Source: Triparma columacea (lineage: Eukaryota > Sar > Bolidophyceae > Parmales > Triparmaceae). Taken from it: 55,621 nt of DNA. The stretch lies in NCBI GenBank assembly GCA_030267965.1, contig BRYA01000305.1, forward strand, positions 31,733 to 87,353, read 5' to 3'. The position numbers were made by a program, and so were the translations under genes. This document shows positions 29,996-41,500 of the stretch, one piece after another (position 1 is the stretch's first letter; each line of letters begins with the position of its first letter). The notes below the pieces were generated by a model. It saw only the letters and a list, made by a program, of their open reading frames with translations. It was not told where the DNA came from and did not search any database.

Positions 29996-30686
29996 TGTAG
30001 GGATGGAGAGGATCTTTTATACCGTCTTTTCGTTAACAGTTTAAACCCTCAAAGAATTTCTACATTATTGACGGGAATCAGGAGGGTTAGTGTGGTGTGA
30101 TGAGTAAGAACAAGGGAGGTCTCTCGGGTGTGTCATTGGGGGGGAAAAACTTGGTTCCTTGACGTGAATAGGAAACTAAAATCAACGAGAGGACAAACTA
30201 CAACTGGTCAAAGCCTTAACAAGGGTTATTGTTGTCATTGTTGTCCTCCTTACCTTGTTAACCTTTGTTGCAGTTTTTTGCCTGTTTTCCACTTCCTTCC
30301 GAATTCCTTCTCCACAAGGTAAAAAAAGGTAAGGAGGGCAACAATGACAATGATAACCCTTTTCGAGGCTTTCACCAGTTATAATTCGTCCTATCTTTGA
30401 TTTGTTAGTTCCTATTAAAGTCAACTTCAAAAGTTATTTCCCCTCTTCAATCATGGTCGACACTGAGTATTCATTGGGTGGATTTTTCGTCTCATAGACG
30501 ATATAAAAACTACTTTCGGCGATATTTTCGATACTTTTAGTATCATGTTGCGATTTATATGGGCAGATAACAGCCATTGACGCCACAATGATGCATTCCT
30601 TGAGGGTCTCACCATCCCTCTCCCTTGTTCTTACTTCATCACACCACACTAACCCTCCTGAGCCCGTCAATAATGTAGGAACTCGT
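29996..30686. repeat. Inverted pair of LRR upstream units (copies C and D)
   Basis: 29996 to about 30262 (C) lies upstream of the 21-repeat LRR gene but has an internal deletion compared with copies A and B. About 30320-30686 (D) is the same unit in reverse orientation and is more complete, as shown by CACCACACTAACCCTCCTG, TTCGATACTTTTAGTATC and GGGCAACAATGACAATG. The arms meet near 30290, forming an imperfect palindrome. D stops about 30 bp before the ATG of the HIRAN gene, in promoter-forward orientation. Confidence 0.75.
30014..30021 (-). promoter_or_regulatory. TATA box-like TATAAAAG upstream of LRR copy 3
   Basis: Same element and same distance to the ATG (29995) as upstream of the other two LRR genes. 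Confidence 0.6.
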
Positions 30687-30717
30687 CTCATATTCCCACT
30701 CCCGTTTTCCACAAAAA

Positions 30718-31336
30718 ATGTTTGCAGCCCTGAAGAGAATGCTCACGCTTGCCTGGCGCGCTTTCAATCCCACCGCTGGTCAATCAAATAACAATCGCGC
30801 AGTTACGAAGTGAAAGCGTAAGAAGGTTGCGAAGAAAAAAACGGTTGGGGCGAAGAAGTCCAAGAAATCAACGAAGAAGGCGCAGAAGGTCAAGGGGGAG
30901 TTCGTGAAGATCGCGGGAACTTCTTTCCGAAAGTCGAGCTGTGACAAAGCGATAAAGGTGAGAGGCAGCGAGAGTAGAAGCAACAATTTGCTGCCCACTT
31001 CTCCTTCGCCATTTCTAACATCATGATCACACCTTCCTTCGCGGCTCGCTTTGCTCGTCGCAGAAGAACGGCGAAGTCCTCGAAGGCGACAGGTACACCA
31101 ACAATCACACAGTGGACCTCGTGCCTGACCCCGAGAATCCTTACGATCCGTACGCAATCAAGGTCCTGTTGAGTGGTGAGTTCGTGGGTTTCATCCCGAA
31201 GAATAAAACTTATCTTGTGGACGTAACCCTGGAGGCAACGGTGTGGGGGTTTAGGTGGAACGATTACTTGAAGCAATTTCAGGGGAAGCTGAGGGTGAAC
31301 GTAGGTCCAAAGTGCGCAGAAGAGGGGAAGTTATGA
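30718..31336 (+). pseudogene. HIRAN-domain gene interrupted by an in-frame TGA
   Basis: Exons 30718-30957 and 31064-31336 join in phase 0. The C-terminal part is a small HIRAN domain: TVDLVPDPENPYDPYAIKV and GEFVGFIPKNK match the DxxNPxDxxAIxV and GYIP patterns of this DNA-end/structure-binding module. Before it lies a very Lys-rich stretch (KKSKKSTKKAQKVK). The ATG at 30718 is in frame with both, but TGA at 30811-30813 stops it after 31 codons, and no ATG follows before the domain. It may be a pseudogene, a sequencing error, a gene with an unseen upstream exon, or readthrough. The intron ends in a CTCGCTTTGCTCGTCGCAG motif like other introns here. Confidence 0.6.
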
Positions 31337-31919
31337 AGAACAACGGAAGTTCTGATAGGTGATGAATTGCGTGTGAATCAAGAGATGAGATGAAATGAGA
31401 TATGAATGAGTAGTTTTTTGTGCAACTTGCGTTTTAGCATTGTTTGTTTGGTTCAATTGATAGGCTGTAGATGTGCTTTCGCTCGTTGAGTTCCGGCATT
31501 GAGTATGGAGGGAGGGAAGGTTGGGTTGTTTTTCAAACAACAAAGCTTCATTTATGTTATTGTTCGTGAGTAGTACCTGCGTTCCGAGCTCGCCTGTGTT
31601 GCGACCGAATCTCCACGACTGAGGCGGTACTCCGAAAATGCGTCGATGCATGCTGTTCGCCTAGCTAGGGCAACTGCATCCCCATCAAGAAGATTGATTG
31701 ATTGATTGAGAGCATGATGGAAGGCTGATATCTCAGCCCCCTCATTCCTGCAACAGCTGCTGTTCGTTAATACGACTCATATACAGTTGTTGTAGATTGA
31801 ATAGATAGCTGTAAAAGAGACAATAATAGCTGCAAGGAGACAATAAGAGCTGTAAGGAGACAATAAGGAGACAACCCCAACTTTGCCGACGACGACCTCA
31901 CACTTCCTTTCCAGACAAT
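31337..31919. other. Intergenic stretch with a short tandem repeat
   Basis: No convincing gene. Around 31800-31875, AGCTGTAAGGAGACAATAA-type units repeat three or four times imperfectly, and GATTGATTGATTGA occurs near 31690. The ORFs here are short and have no family features. Confidence 0.5.
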
Positions 31920-32573
31920 ATGCTCCTATATACATTCCTCTCACTTACTATACTACTTATATATTGTATAACAACAACTGCGTCATATAAAGTCTTCAAA
32001 ACTACGCACAGACCAATAAATACAGCACCTACAAATACACCCTCCATTTTTCACGGAATTAAATCAACAACACACCACCGCTGTAGGATCCATTTCAGAG
32101 GCGGCGCATTGGATGATAGTGATGATGATAGCGATGATGATAGTGACGCAGTAACTGATAGTAATGATGACTCTCAATCTCAACAAGACTCAGACTCAGA
32201 CGCTGAATCTGAATCTGAATACGAATCAGAATCCGAGGAAGACGAACCTAAAGTTAAGCTCTCCAAGGCCTCCAAATCACACGTATCCTCAGCCATGTCA
32301 TCCTCCATCTCCTTCCCCAAAACACCCTCCTTCCTCCGTTTCCTAACTTCCCTCAGCCCTTCCACACTCTTCAAAATGACCACAACCTACTGGAAGTCTC
32401 TCATCAACCCCTCCTACCCCTCCTCCGTCGATCTCGACGAGCCCGCCGGTTCGGACCTCCGCTCCGCCCTCAGCAGGAAGGGTTCCAGCTCCGGTGGCCA
32501 CCGTAGGGGGACCAAGAAGATGAAGAGGGGGCAGGCCAAGACGCTTAGCGACCTGCCAAAGCTCAACCAGTGA
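31920..32573 (+). CDS. Hypothetical secreted or endomembrane acidic protein
   Basis: 217 residues, no recognised domain. The start MLLYTFLSLTILLIYCITTT looks like a cleavable signal peptide. HFRGGALDD, a motif often seen after leaders in stramenopile proteins, precedes a strongly acidic tract of Asp/Ser and Glu/Ser repeats (about residues 65-110). The C-terminal half is Ser-rich with an aromatic patch (FLRFLTSLSPSTLFKMTTTY) and a basic end (RRGTKKMKRGQAK). It could be a secreted mineral- or wall-associated protein, but that is speculation. Confidence 0.55.
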   Translation: MLLYTFLSLTILLIYCITTTASYKVFKTTHRPINTAPTNTPSIFHGIKSTTHHRCRIHFRGGALDDSDDDSDDDSDAVTDSNDDSQSQQDSDSDAESESEYESESEEDEPKVKLSKASKSHVSSAMSSSISFPKTPSFLRFLTSLSPSTLFKMTTTYWKSLINPSYPSSVDLDEPAGSDLRSALSRKGSSSGGHRRGTKKMKRGQAKTLSDLPKLNQ

Positions 32574-32867
32574 GGGTAAGCACGCGCTACCGGAGGGTAG
32601 GCGTGCCTTATTTCAAGTTTAGTGTGTCCGAAGAGAAGGGACAGGCAAAAAGTAACAAAGGGAAAGGGGTTGAGAGAATGAAAGGACTCTCGGGAGGGGG
32701 GGATGGAACAAACCGTGTTAATGACGCCCAAATGATGTATTCAACTGGGCCGACAATTTACGAGCTGATATCCCCTCAAGAACAAAACCGAGGACCTTTT
32801 AAAAATCCCCCTTTTCAGAAAAGAAAACCCCTTGGCAACATTTTTCATACTCCCCCCCCACCCCCCC
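32574..32867. other. Unassigned stretch next to gap
   Basis: Mixed sequence ending in a C run at the N gap. It may contain the 3' end or 3' UTR of the importin-like gene; nothing else is identifiable. Confidence 0.4.
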
Positions 32868-32924
32868 NNNNNNNNNNNNNNNNNNNNNNNNNNNNNNNNN
32901 NNNNNNNNNNNNNNNNNNNNNNNN
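32868..32924. other. Assembly gap (57 N) at the 3' end of the importin-like gene
   Basis: Directly follows a long C homopolymer. The last codons of the convergent-side gene probably fall in or beyond it, so its stop codon cannot be placed. Confidence 0.99.
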
Positions 32925-35900
32925 TAACGTGCGTAACCACAGCGTAAAGACAATCCCCATACGGCCCCCTAAGCATCTGCGCCCCCCCTCCCCCCACCCC
33001 CCTAACGCAGGCCCTAACGACCTCCGGACCAGCCTCGGCCGTCCTACCGTCAACGAAGGCTGCACGGGTCGCGAGAGCGGCACGGGAGGAAGGGGAGAGA
33101 CGGACGCCCTTACGGCCGATTATCTGGGTCAGGAATATCAGGGAGGCGCGGGTGGAATCCCTCTCGCCGCCGCACTGGGTTAGGCAGGCAACGGCGAAGG
33201 AGTATATAAGTGTGAAGGCGTCGTTCTCGACTAACCCAGTCGGGCAGAACAGTAGGAACCTTTGCGCGAGTCCGTAGAACGCCGCCACGATCGCCGTGGA
33301 CGACTGTATTCCCTTGCTGTTCATCCTTTCGACCGTCTTCGTCGTGAGGTGTTTAAGTAGTTCCCTGAAGCTCTGTGTATACGCCCCCTCCATCGGTCCG
33401 AATTTCTCGACTGCTACGCCGACAAAGTTCAGACAGTCCACGGCGTAGATCTCCTCGTATGCCTGGACGACGACGTTTATTACCTCGCCTAGACGGGAGG
33501 ATATAACCGACCCGAAGGAGGATACTATCTTGGAGTGGACGGAGAGGAGGGAACTAAGGATTGAGGGGTGGGTACGGCAGGGGGCGTAGGAGGCGATGGA
33601 GGTAAGGAGGGGCCACATGAAGTTAAGGAGCTCGGTGACTGGAGTGGTGTAGGGCAGGGGGGAGGGGGGGGGGCGGGGGGGGGGGGTCAGAGTGATGTGT
33701 TTGTGAGCCCGCTTGGCCCTTGAGGAAAACACCGACCCCCCCAAGACATCTCCCCCTTTCTTCTATATCCCCCAATACGGCTCAGTAAGAAAAAGCCAAC
33801 GAAGGCTCGCGTCGTCACTTGATATCAGTAACTCTAGTCCGTGTCCACCATGTGCAGTCGAGACTTATAACGCCACTATGGGTCGCGCCCCAACTGCGGT
33901 GGACGAGTAATCATTGCCGTATGTACACACACATACATATACATATATATTTACCGTCGCCGTCCTTGCGCCCTCCCGCCCGCTCCTCTCAACTCACCTC
34001 CATTAGCATCCGGTGTGCTCCCATCTAAATATTTGATAACGACCGCCAGCACCCCCAGCCCCATGGCCATGTTCCTCTTCAGAGCCTCCACCTTCCCCAG
34101 GTCAACCCCCCCCCTCTCCAGCGCCTCGGCCTCGGCGAACGTCCCCTCGATGTACTTAAGAACGGGGGCGCAGACCACCCCTAGCCCAGCGGTTCCCCGG
34201 GGACCCCCGATCTGGACGCACAGCCTAGTGCTACCCTCAGCAATCGCCGATATGGCCGGCTCGTTACCTGTCGTCAGGGCCGTTGTGATAAGCGTCCCCA
34301 GGAGGTTCGTGGTTATGTCCGCCGTCGTCGATAGCAGTTGCTTCGTGCAGTTAAGTAGTATCCCTCTAACAGACTTCCCCGCCTCCCCCTGAGTGGCCGC
34401 GCTGGAGCTCGGGTGCCCTAGGGCTACCTCCAAGTACGCTAGTATCCTAACGATCGTTTCCGGGCTGCAGTGCGTGTTAATGAACGGCGCGAAGCTCCCC
34501 AGGTATCTGCACGTGCTCGTAAGCATGCACGGGTGTAGCTGTTCCCCCTGCGCCTCGCAGACGACTGCGGTAAGCTCCTTAAGGACGGCGACAGTGCCCT
34601 CCTTGTCGGCCTTGAGGGAACCGAAACCGGCGACGCTCTTGACGCGGGCGCAGACGACACCGCTGACCTCCTCCAAACCAAACAGGCACACCTCAATCTC
34701 CTCCCACTTTGACGATTGGGACATGTACGCCTGGAGGGTTAGGAGGAAGTCTAGCCTCAACAGGCTGTAGCACTGTTGTAGCGGCTCGCTCACGAGCTGC
34801 CTGAACTCGGTGAACTCGGCCTCGTCCACCTCTAGCTCGTCCTCCCAGCTCTCAAAGGAGGAGGGGAAGGAGGCCAGGGTTAGCAGGACGTTGCAGACCT
34901 CCTTGTACAAGGGCCGCTCGTACATCGGCAGACGGTCGATGACCGGCATATCGTTCAGGTCGAGGTACACGTTTAAAACGTTGCAGCGGACGGTGTGGAG
35001 GGGGGACCGCTGCAGCTGCTGGGTGATGAAGGGGGTGATGAGGGTGGTGTTGATGGAGGAGCCCGTGGCTTTGGCGCAGATGTGTGGTATGACCTTCGTT
35101 GCTAGCGACAGTATTAAGTTGCTGATGTTGCTCAAAGCCGTACTGGAGGCGGTCGACCCGCCGCCTTCGACTAACTGGACGAGGGATTGGTAAGGAGTGT
35201 AGATGAACCGGTGTTCTGAAGGTTCGTCGAAATATTTTACGAGCTCGAAGAGGATGGGGAGGTCTGCGCTGGCGCTTGCTTTTTCTATTACTAGCTCCAA
35301 GTACTCGGACGCTGCGGCGACTAGGCTCGCGCTCGCGTCGTCTCTGACAGGGAGCTTCAGAAGCTCGATAAGCGAGCTAAGGAAGGGCGTCGAGGAAAGT
35401 TGGGAAAGGTTGACAGTATCAGCGAAGAACTGCGCACCTATTTTGTACACTCGCCGCGATGCCTCGACGATTTTTACTGTGACGGCAGAAGGAGTGGGGG
35501 GGACAAAGCAAAGACCGAAGGGTTGCGTTAGTGTGTTGGTGAGCTTCGCTGGCATTAATTACTCGATATACTTTAGCCTCGTCGCTTCGTTCGTGTCCAC
35601 TCTCACCTTTGGCCTCGATCTCGTTGTCGCTTCGAAGGAATTCCGCTCCCACCTCACAGAGGGGTCTAAAAAGCTTCTTATAAGTCTCCCGCACGCAGTC
35701 GACGGTATTTTCATCGTAATCCACATTGACCGTGGAGAATTCCGGAAGAAAGAAAAGAATGGTAGCGGCAACAATAGGCAGAAAGGGCTTTTCAGGGGAC
35801 GAGGAAGCGAGGGACTGGATGCATTGTCCGCACACGGCCTCGATGGAAATTGTGGGTTGAATCATGGCGAGGAGCCGCGCGTACACGTCGGTTACGGCGT

Positions 35901-36821
35901 TGAGATAGTCGCCGGATTTCCGAATTGGCTGGTTCATGAAATATTTCTGAAAATTGGTGAGTAAAGCAAGATACGAAGACAGGATGTTGAGCCCGTCCTG
36001 AGTTTCGATCACCGACATCTCTTTCGAGATCTGCGGTTGGGGTTGGGGTTGTTTGCCAGGGGGTTTAGGGACGGAGGTACGGTAAGAGAAGTGTTGGAGA
36101 AGTGGCAGAGAAGTGTTGATGGCCAGAGTGTGATGAGGTTAGGGTTAGGGGGGGGGGTTACGGCTTTGTCAGCCGTTTTGGACTTTCTGACGATTATACA
36201 TTTGCAACGACACAGCTCCCCTTCCCCCCTTCCCCCCCTTCCCCCCCTTCCCCCCCTCCCAACCCCCCAGACACAAGCATCTCACCTTTCCGCTGAGGAT
36301 CCCACAGAGAAGTCGTATTACAGCGTAATTTTCCTTGATATTTTGGATAGGGATGGTAGGAATATGGAGAGTTTGTAGGGAGTAAAGCAGAGCCGACGTG
36401 ATGCCTTCGTAGGTGGTAGGGAAGAGGGGAGTTGTTGGCTTTTGGCAGGACTGGAGGTAAGTATCAGCTTCCTGCCGTTGCTGATTCTGAAAGGGGAGGG
36501 GAGGGGGGGTGATACCGGGTGAGGTTCAGTTCCGGGACGATGGGTGGGGCGGTAGGAGGTTTGGGAAGGAGCATAAACTAAATGGGAGGAGACCGGGAGG
36601 GGCGGAGGGAACGAAAAACTTTCCCCCTGAAAGCTCAAGACGAAGTTTGATACGTTCTGGCTGTCAAGCTATACACATGCTCCCTTAACATTGAGAAGCA
36701 ACAAAATCCCCGCACCACAGCAGCCAAAATGAGCACTCACTGTAGATTTTGGCGATATCAAAGCCGCTGCTCTTTGGTAGAGCTCCATTGTCTGCGGGTT
36801 TGCGCTACCTTGTACAAACAT
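32925..36821 (-). CDS. Importin-beta family receptor, importin-13/transportin-3-like (3' end in gap)
   Basis: Exons in transcript order: 36821-36741, 36486-36286, 36030-35607, 35476-33998, 33638-32925; every phase agrees, giving about 966 residues before the gap, the size of importin-13/TNPO3. The N-terminus has the importin-like opening (QRQEADTYLQSCQKP, ENYAVIRLLCGILSGK). The rest is HEAT-like helices. SSKWEEIEVCLFGLEEVS matches the family's W-x-x-E-x-C/A-L-F-x-L region, the best single indicator. These receptors carry SR-rich splicing factors and other cargo through nuclear pores under Ran control. Its start is divergent from sufS, 237 bp away. The choice between IPO13 and TNPO3 is not resolved. 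Confidence 0.75.
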
Positions 36822-37058
36822 AGCTGAGCACTCGGGGAGCGGCCACTGAAGTTTTTGAGCGCGCGGGAGGGCTCAGAGCCAAACCTGAGGAAACTTGAGG
36901 CTTTTGGGAGTTTTGAGGAGGAAAGTCAGAAAGTGAAGACACAGTTTATTTGAAATCAAATCCGTACACTACGTAGAAAGGATACACGCATCGCTTTTAG
37001 TTTGACATTCTGCTACTTCAGGGAAATTCTGAAACGTACCAACGCCCTCCAAACAAAC

Positions 37059-38475
37059 ATGAGGAAGCTGCTGCTGGCACCCCTTCTTTGCTCATTCATG
37101 CTCCTCTCTGCCTTCCTACCCTTAGTCGGCGGTCTCCATGCTCCTCTCTCGGTCCGTCAGGACTTCCCTTTGATAACATCCCCTGCGTCTCCAATTTACC
37201 TTGATTCTAGTGCGACTTCTCAAAAGCCGACATTTGTGGTTGACAAGATGAGGGAGTACGAGCTGACGACGAATAGTAACGTCCACAGGGGTGCGCATAA
37301 GTTGAGTCGTGATGCCACTGATATGTATGAGGCAGCTCGGGACAAGCTTACAACCTTCATCAATGCTCCAAGTCGTCGGGGGGTTGTCTTCACCAGTGGG
37401 GCGACACATTCCTTGAACCTTCTAGCCAAGACATTAGCTACAAACCTAGAGGATGGGGATGAGATTATACTTAGCGTTATGGAGCACCACAGCAACATCG
37501 TCCCTTGGCAAATGCTGAGGGATTTCGGGGGAGTCAGTGTTAAGATAAAGTGGTGCAACTTGGACGAGGAGGGAGGAAGCTTGGACTACGAACACCTCGC
37601 GACCCTTGTGACACCCCGAACCAAGGTCATATCCATCGTCCACACTTCCAACACCCTCGGCTGCACCACGGACACGAAGAAGATTGCCAGAATCAAGGCG
37701 GAACGGGCCCACCCCGACTGCGTGTATGTAGTCGACGGCTGCCAGTCGCTGCCCCACATGCCAGTGGATGTGCAGGACATGGAATGTGACTTTTACGTGG
37801 CCTCCTCTCACAAAATGTGCGGTCCAACCGGGGTCGGGCTTCTTTGGGGTAGGGAGGAGGTGAGGTGTTGTTTTATCTTCTGAAACTCGCCGCCCCTGCA
37901 CTACAAACTCTAACCCACTTCGGCCCCCTCTTCGCCCCCTCTCCTTGCTCCTTCAGCTCCTGGATTCCCTCAACCCCTTCTTCGGGGGCGGGGAGATGAT
38001 AGACGAGGTAACCACTGAAGGGTCCACTTACGCTGCCTTGCCTGGAAAGTTCGAGGCTGGAACGCCCTGCATATCCCAGGCGATTGGTTTCGGGTTCGCC
38101 ATCGATTATCTCAACTCAATAGGAGGAATGGCCAAGGTTCACGAGTACGAAAAGAAGCTCGGGTCTTATCTACACGAGAAGCTTTCCGCTGTGGAGGGGG
38201 TCAAGATATACGGCCCCAGCGATCCTGGCGAAAGGTCTGCCCTCTGCGCCTTCAGCGTGGACGGCATCCACGTCTCTGACATCGCCAGTTTCCTCGACAT
38301 GGAAAACGTGGCCGTCAGAGCGGGACACCACTGCACCCAGCCCCTGCACACCTACCTCGAGATCAGCCACACTGCCAGGGCGAGCTGCTACGTATACAAT
38401 GACGAGAATGATGTGGACGAATTCGTCAACAAGCTGAGGGAAACAATCGATTTCTTCAAGAGCACTGGTGCATAA
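37059..38475 (+). CDS. sufS: Plastid cysteine desulfurase SufS
   Basis: PLP enzyme that takes sulfur from cysteine for the SUF Fe-S assembly line. Exons 37059-37859 and 37957-38475 join in phase 0, 439 residues. The leader MRKLLLAPLLCSFMLLSAFL is a signal peptide followed by a short transit-like stretch, as expected for import into a secondary plastid. The enzyme body starts at IYLDSSATSQKP. The PLP-binding Lys sits in SSHKMCGPTG (near residue 251), EHHSNIVPW and HTSNTLG are conserved cofactor motifs, and the catalytic Cys lies in RAGHHCTQPLH (near 393), the group II (SufS) version. The product would supply SufBCD scaffolds in the plastid, on which proteins such as IspG depend. Confidence 0.93.
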
Positions 38476-38590
38476 TAATTGGGGACTGTTTTGTTATGGA
38501 AATGTTGAAATTTTATGATCTTTCTATCGTCCATCAAGCATTTCCTCCCCCCAACCCCCCTCCCACCCACCCCCATACACAAATCTTACG

Positions 38591-41500
38591 CTACAGCACA
38601 GTTGCCATCAAGTTGACCAGTCCAGTTCTGTACTTCGTGCAGTCCGGGAACGATTGACACTTGATGATGACAACTGGGATCCCGCCGCTGTACCTGACGG
38701 CCTGGGCGTTGGGCTTCTTTAATGTGATGACCATGATGCTGGGGTCGCTTCCCCCCTGCTTGACATCGGCCATATCCACGACGCTGACGAACCCGCTGAT
38801 CCCTCCGCCGTTGCCCCACTTCAGCGCGCAGTGCCCGTTCCTCGCCTCGTCGTTGGGGCACACGTCCATCCCATTAACGACTTGGAAGTCAAACGGCCTC
38901 TCGCTGTTCCTTTCCTTCATGACGAGCGTCCTACTCGCCATGAGCCAGGGCAAGCTCTCGAGGTTCATGGCGTCCAGCTCCTCGGCAGAAAACTTGTCGA
39001 TTTGCGCCTCAACTGAAGAGACAACTTTCTGCTTCTCTTTCGACTTGCTGGTTTCCGCATTGCCGCTCATTGGGTTCATGCTGGCATTGGTCTCCTGCGC
39101 GTGCGCCGCGTGTGTTTCGTCATAACTTGCCTGAAGCCTATCCAAGAAGTTCCTGCTGTCCTTGATTACGTCAGCCTTGCTAACCTCAGATGTGATGTCG
39201 CTCTGGTCCTCTTGTATCGACTTCATTTGCTCCTTCAAGGCCGCCACCTGCTGTATTTGTTCTTCTCTCGCCTTTGTCATGATGCTCTCCTTCCTTGGCT
39301 GCTTCACGGGACTCCCTCCCTGTGCGATCCGATCCCTTTCGGCTGCGCTATTGGAAAGTAGGAGCTGCTTCGTCCTCCACTCCTGGGCAACGTGCATTGC
39401 TCTCCTCTCTTCCTCCAGGGCCATGAGCTTCAGCTCCTCGTGCCTAATCTGGGACATTGCCTCCTCGACGTCTCCGCCGGCCATGTTGCTAGCGCGGAAG
39501 GTGGCTGGGTTACGAAGCTTCCTCTGCTCCCTAAGGTGTTTAACCTGGACGTCAGCGTGCGCCTCCTTCTGGTCCAACCAGGCCTCCTGCCTGACCCTCA
39601 TTTGAGCGGCAAAGTCCTCGAACTGTAGACTGCTTGCGTCCTTCTTCCTCTCTTTGAAAGGCGAGAATGACTCGCCGTTCTTCCTCGTCATCGTCCTTGC
39701 AATGAGTGTCTCGCTCTCTTCCTGCCTCTGCTTCAAGTTGGCATTGTGAGTCTTGTTACTCTTGGTCTGACTAATCCAACCAGTCTCCATCTGCCTCTTC
39801 CTCGCCTCGTCGGCCTCCTTGGCCTTCTTGCCCATCATCGTGGAGGCCTTGCGGGGAGATGCCGTGGGAGAGGCTCCGACAGTAGCAGCGATAGGGGTGG
39901 CTCTCAGTATGGTCAGCTTCTCCTCGAAACTCTCTTCCATCGTCTTCCTCTCGAGCTCTAGGGCATCCATCCGCTCGTCGAGAAGCTCGAGCTGCCTATC
40001 GTACATGGTTTCAGGGAGCATTTTCTCCTGAAGTTCAAGCTGTGTGTAGGCATTCTCGAGCTGCTTCTCCTTTTCGACCATATCCTTCTCGGCCTCCTTG
40101 AACTGCCCCTGGAGCATGGCGATTGCATGCTCGATGTCGGCAGCCGATCCAGCGATCGTCACCCCGTCGTACTCCGATTGAACGACGAAAGACTCACGCC
40201 CTTCAAAGAATCCCTTCTTGGGGCTCTTCTCGACCACGAAAGTGTCGGCGGCAGAAAGCATGGCAAACGACTTCCTCCTCTTATCAGCGTTTTGCAGGGC
40301 AGCCTTCTTCGCATCCCTTGAGGAAGCAAATGCAGCGGCAATAGGAGCCTCCATGCTCTGCGATGGCTGCTCGTAGCTCGTGTCGCACACCAAGCCGGGA
40401 GGGAAATGGGGAGGGAGCGTTGTCGTGTCCCTGACGACGATAGGAGCAGAAACGGTCTGGCTCATGCCGTTCCCGATGAGAACGTCGGCGGTGATGGGGT
40501 TGTTCTCGATGTCATCTCCGACCTGCCTGAATTGCATCCCGACGACAACAGGCTCCCCATTGGCGTCAGCGCTCACTCCCGTGGTGGTCCCGTGAGCAGG
40601 AGGAAGGGCGCACCTCATGTCAACAAAGTGCGAGAAGATCTTGTAGAGCTGGAGAAGGAGAAAGTCGGTGTCGTGGTAGTTGATGAACTCGTCGACCTTC
40701 CACAAGACGTCAATTCCAAGAGCTGACAAAATCTTGAACACCTCGGAAATATTACTCCTGTACTCGGAAATATTCATCGGGGCGGCATAGATTCGGGAAG
40801 CGTCGACGGGAGTCACGACGCCACTTCGACTCGTGATATTTGACCTGCCCATGAAGTGGAAAATCAGGCAGAACATGGAAATACCATTTGTGAAGTGAGA
40901 GAAGAGGTCCGCATACGGGGCTTTCATCGCCGACGAGGAAAGGGCGCGACCGTACTGCTTCAGCACAATGTTCATCCAGCTCAGCATGTCGGGCACCACG
41001 GTTTTTCGAAGGGGCCTCATAACGTACACCTCGTAAATTTCCGAGATCAAGATGGTAATCTTATCAGTCCTGCCCTGGTAGATGTCCACGGCCGAAGGGA
41101 TCCTTGAGTTGTTAACCCTCCCGCTGCGCCAAATGACAGAAAGGGCCTGTTCAATGTTAGCGATAGCAGGTCTTCTGGAGAGGGGGCGCTTGTGAAGATT
41201 GACGTAAGCAGTCGAAGGAACGAGAGCCTTCATCAAGCGGCAGAGCAACAGGCCATTGCAGAGGTCAATGTGGAGAGAGTTCAGCTCTAGTGGCTTGGGC
41301 CATATTTTAAGGAGGTTGATCCAACGCATGTACTGGGCGAGCTTGCGCACGGAAACCTTAGGCTTTTTCATGTGCGTCTCGAGCAGTTCCTTGCGATCGT
41401 GGCCGCCACGCATCTGGCGCTGCTTGCTCCTCGGGGTAACAACGTCGTCGTCCTTTTTCTCCTCCGAGTCTTCGTCATCGTAATCATCATCGTCATCGTC

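Noticed and set aside
30776..30802. A 25-bp GT...AG intron just upstream of the TGA
   Set aside because: Too short for splicing here, where the shortest believable introns are about 70-90 bp, and it would not remove the TGA.
30811..30813. TGA as a selenocysteine codon in the HIRAN gene
   Set aside because: HIRAN proteins have no known selenocysteine site, and I saw no SECIS-like structure downstream. A pseudogene or unseen exon is simpler.
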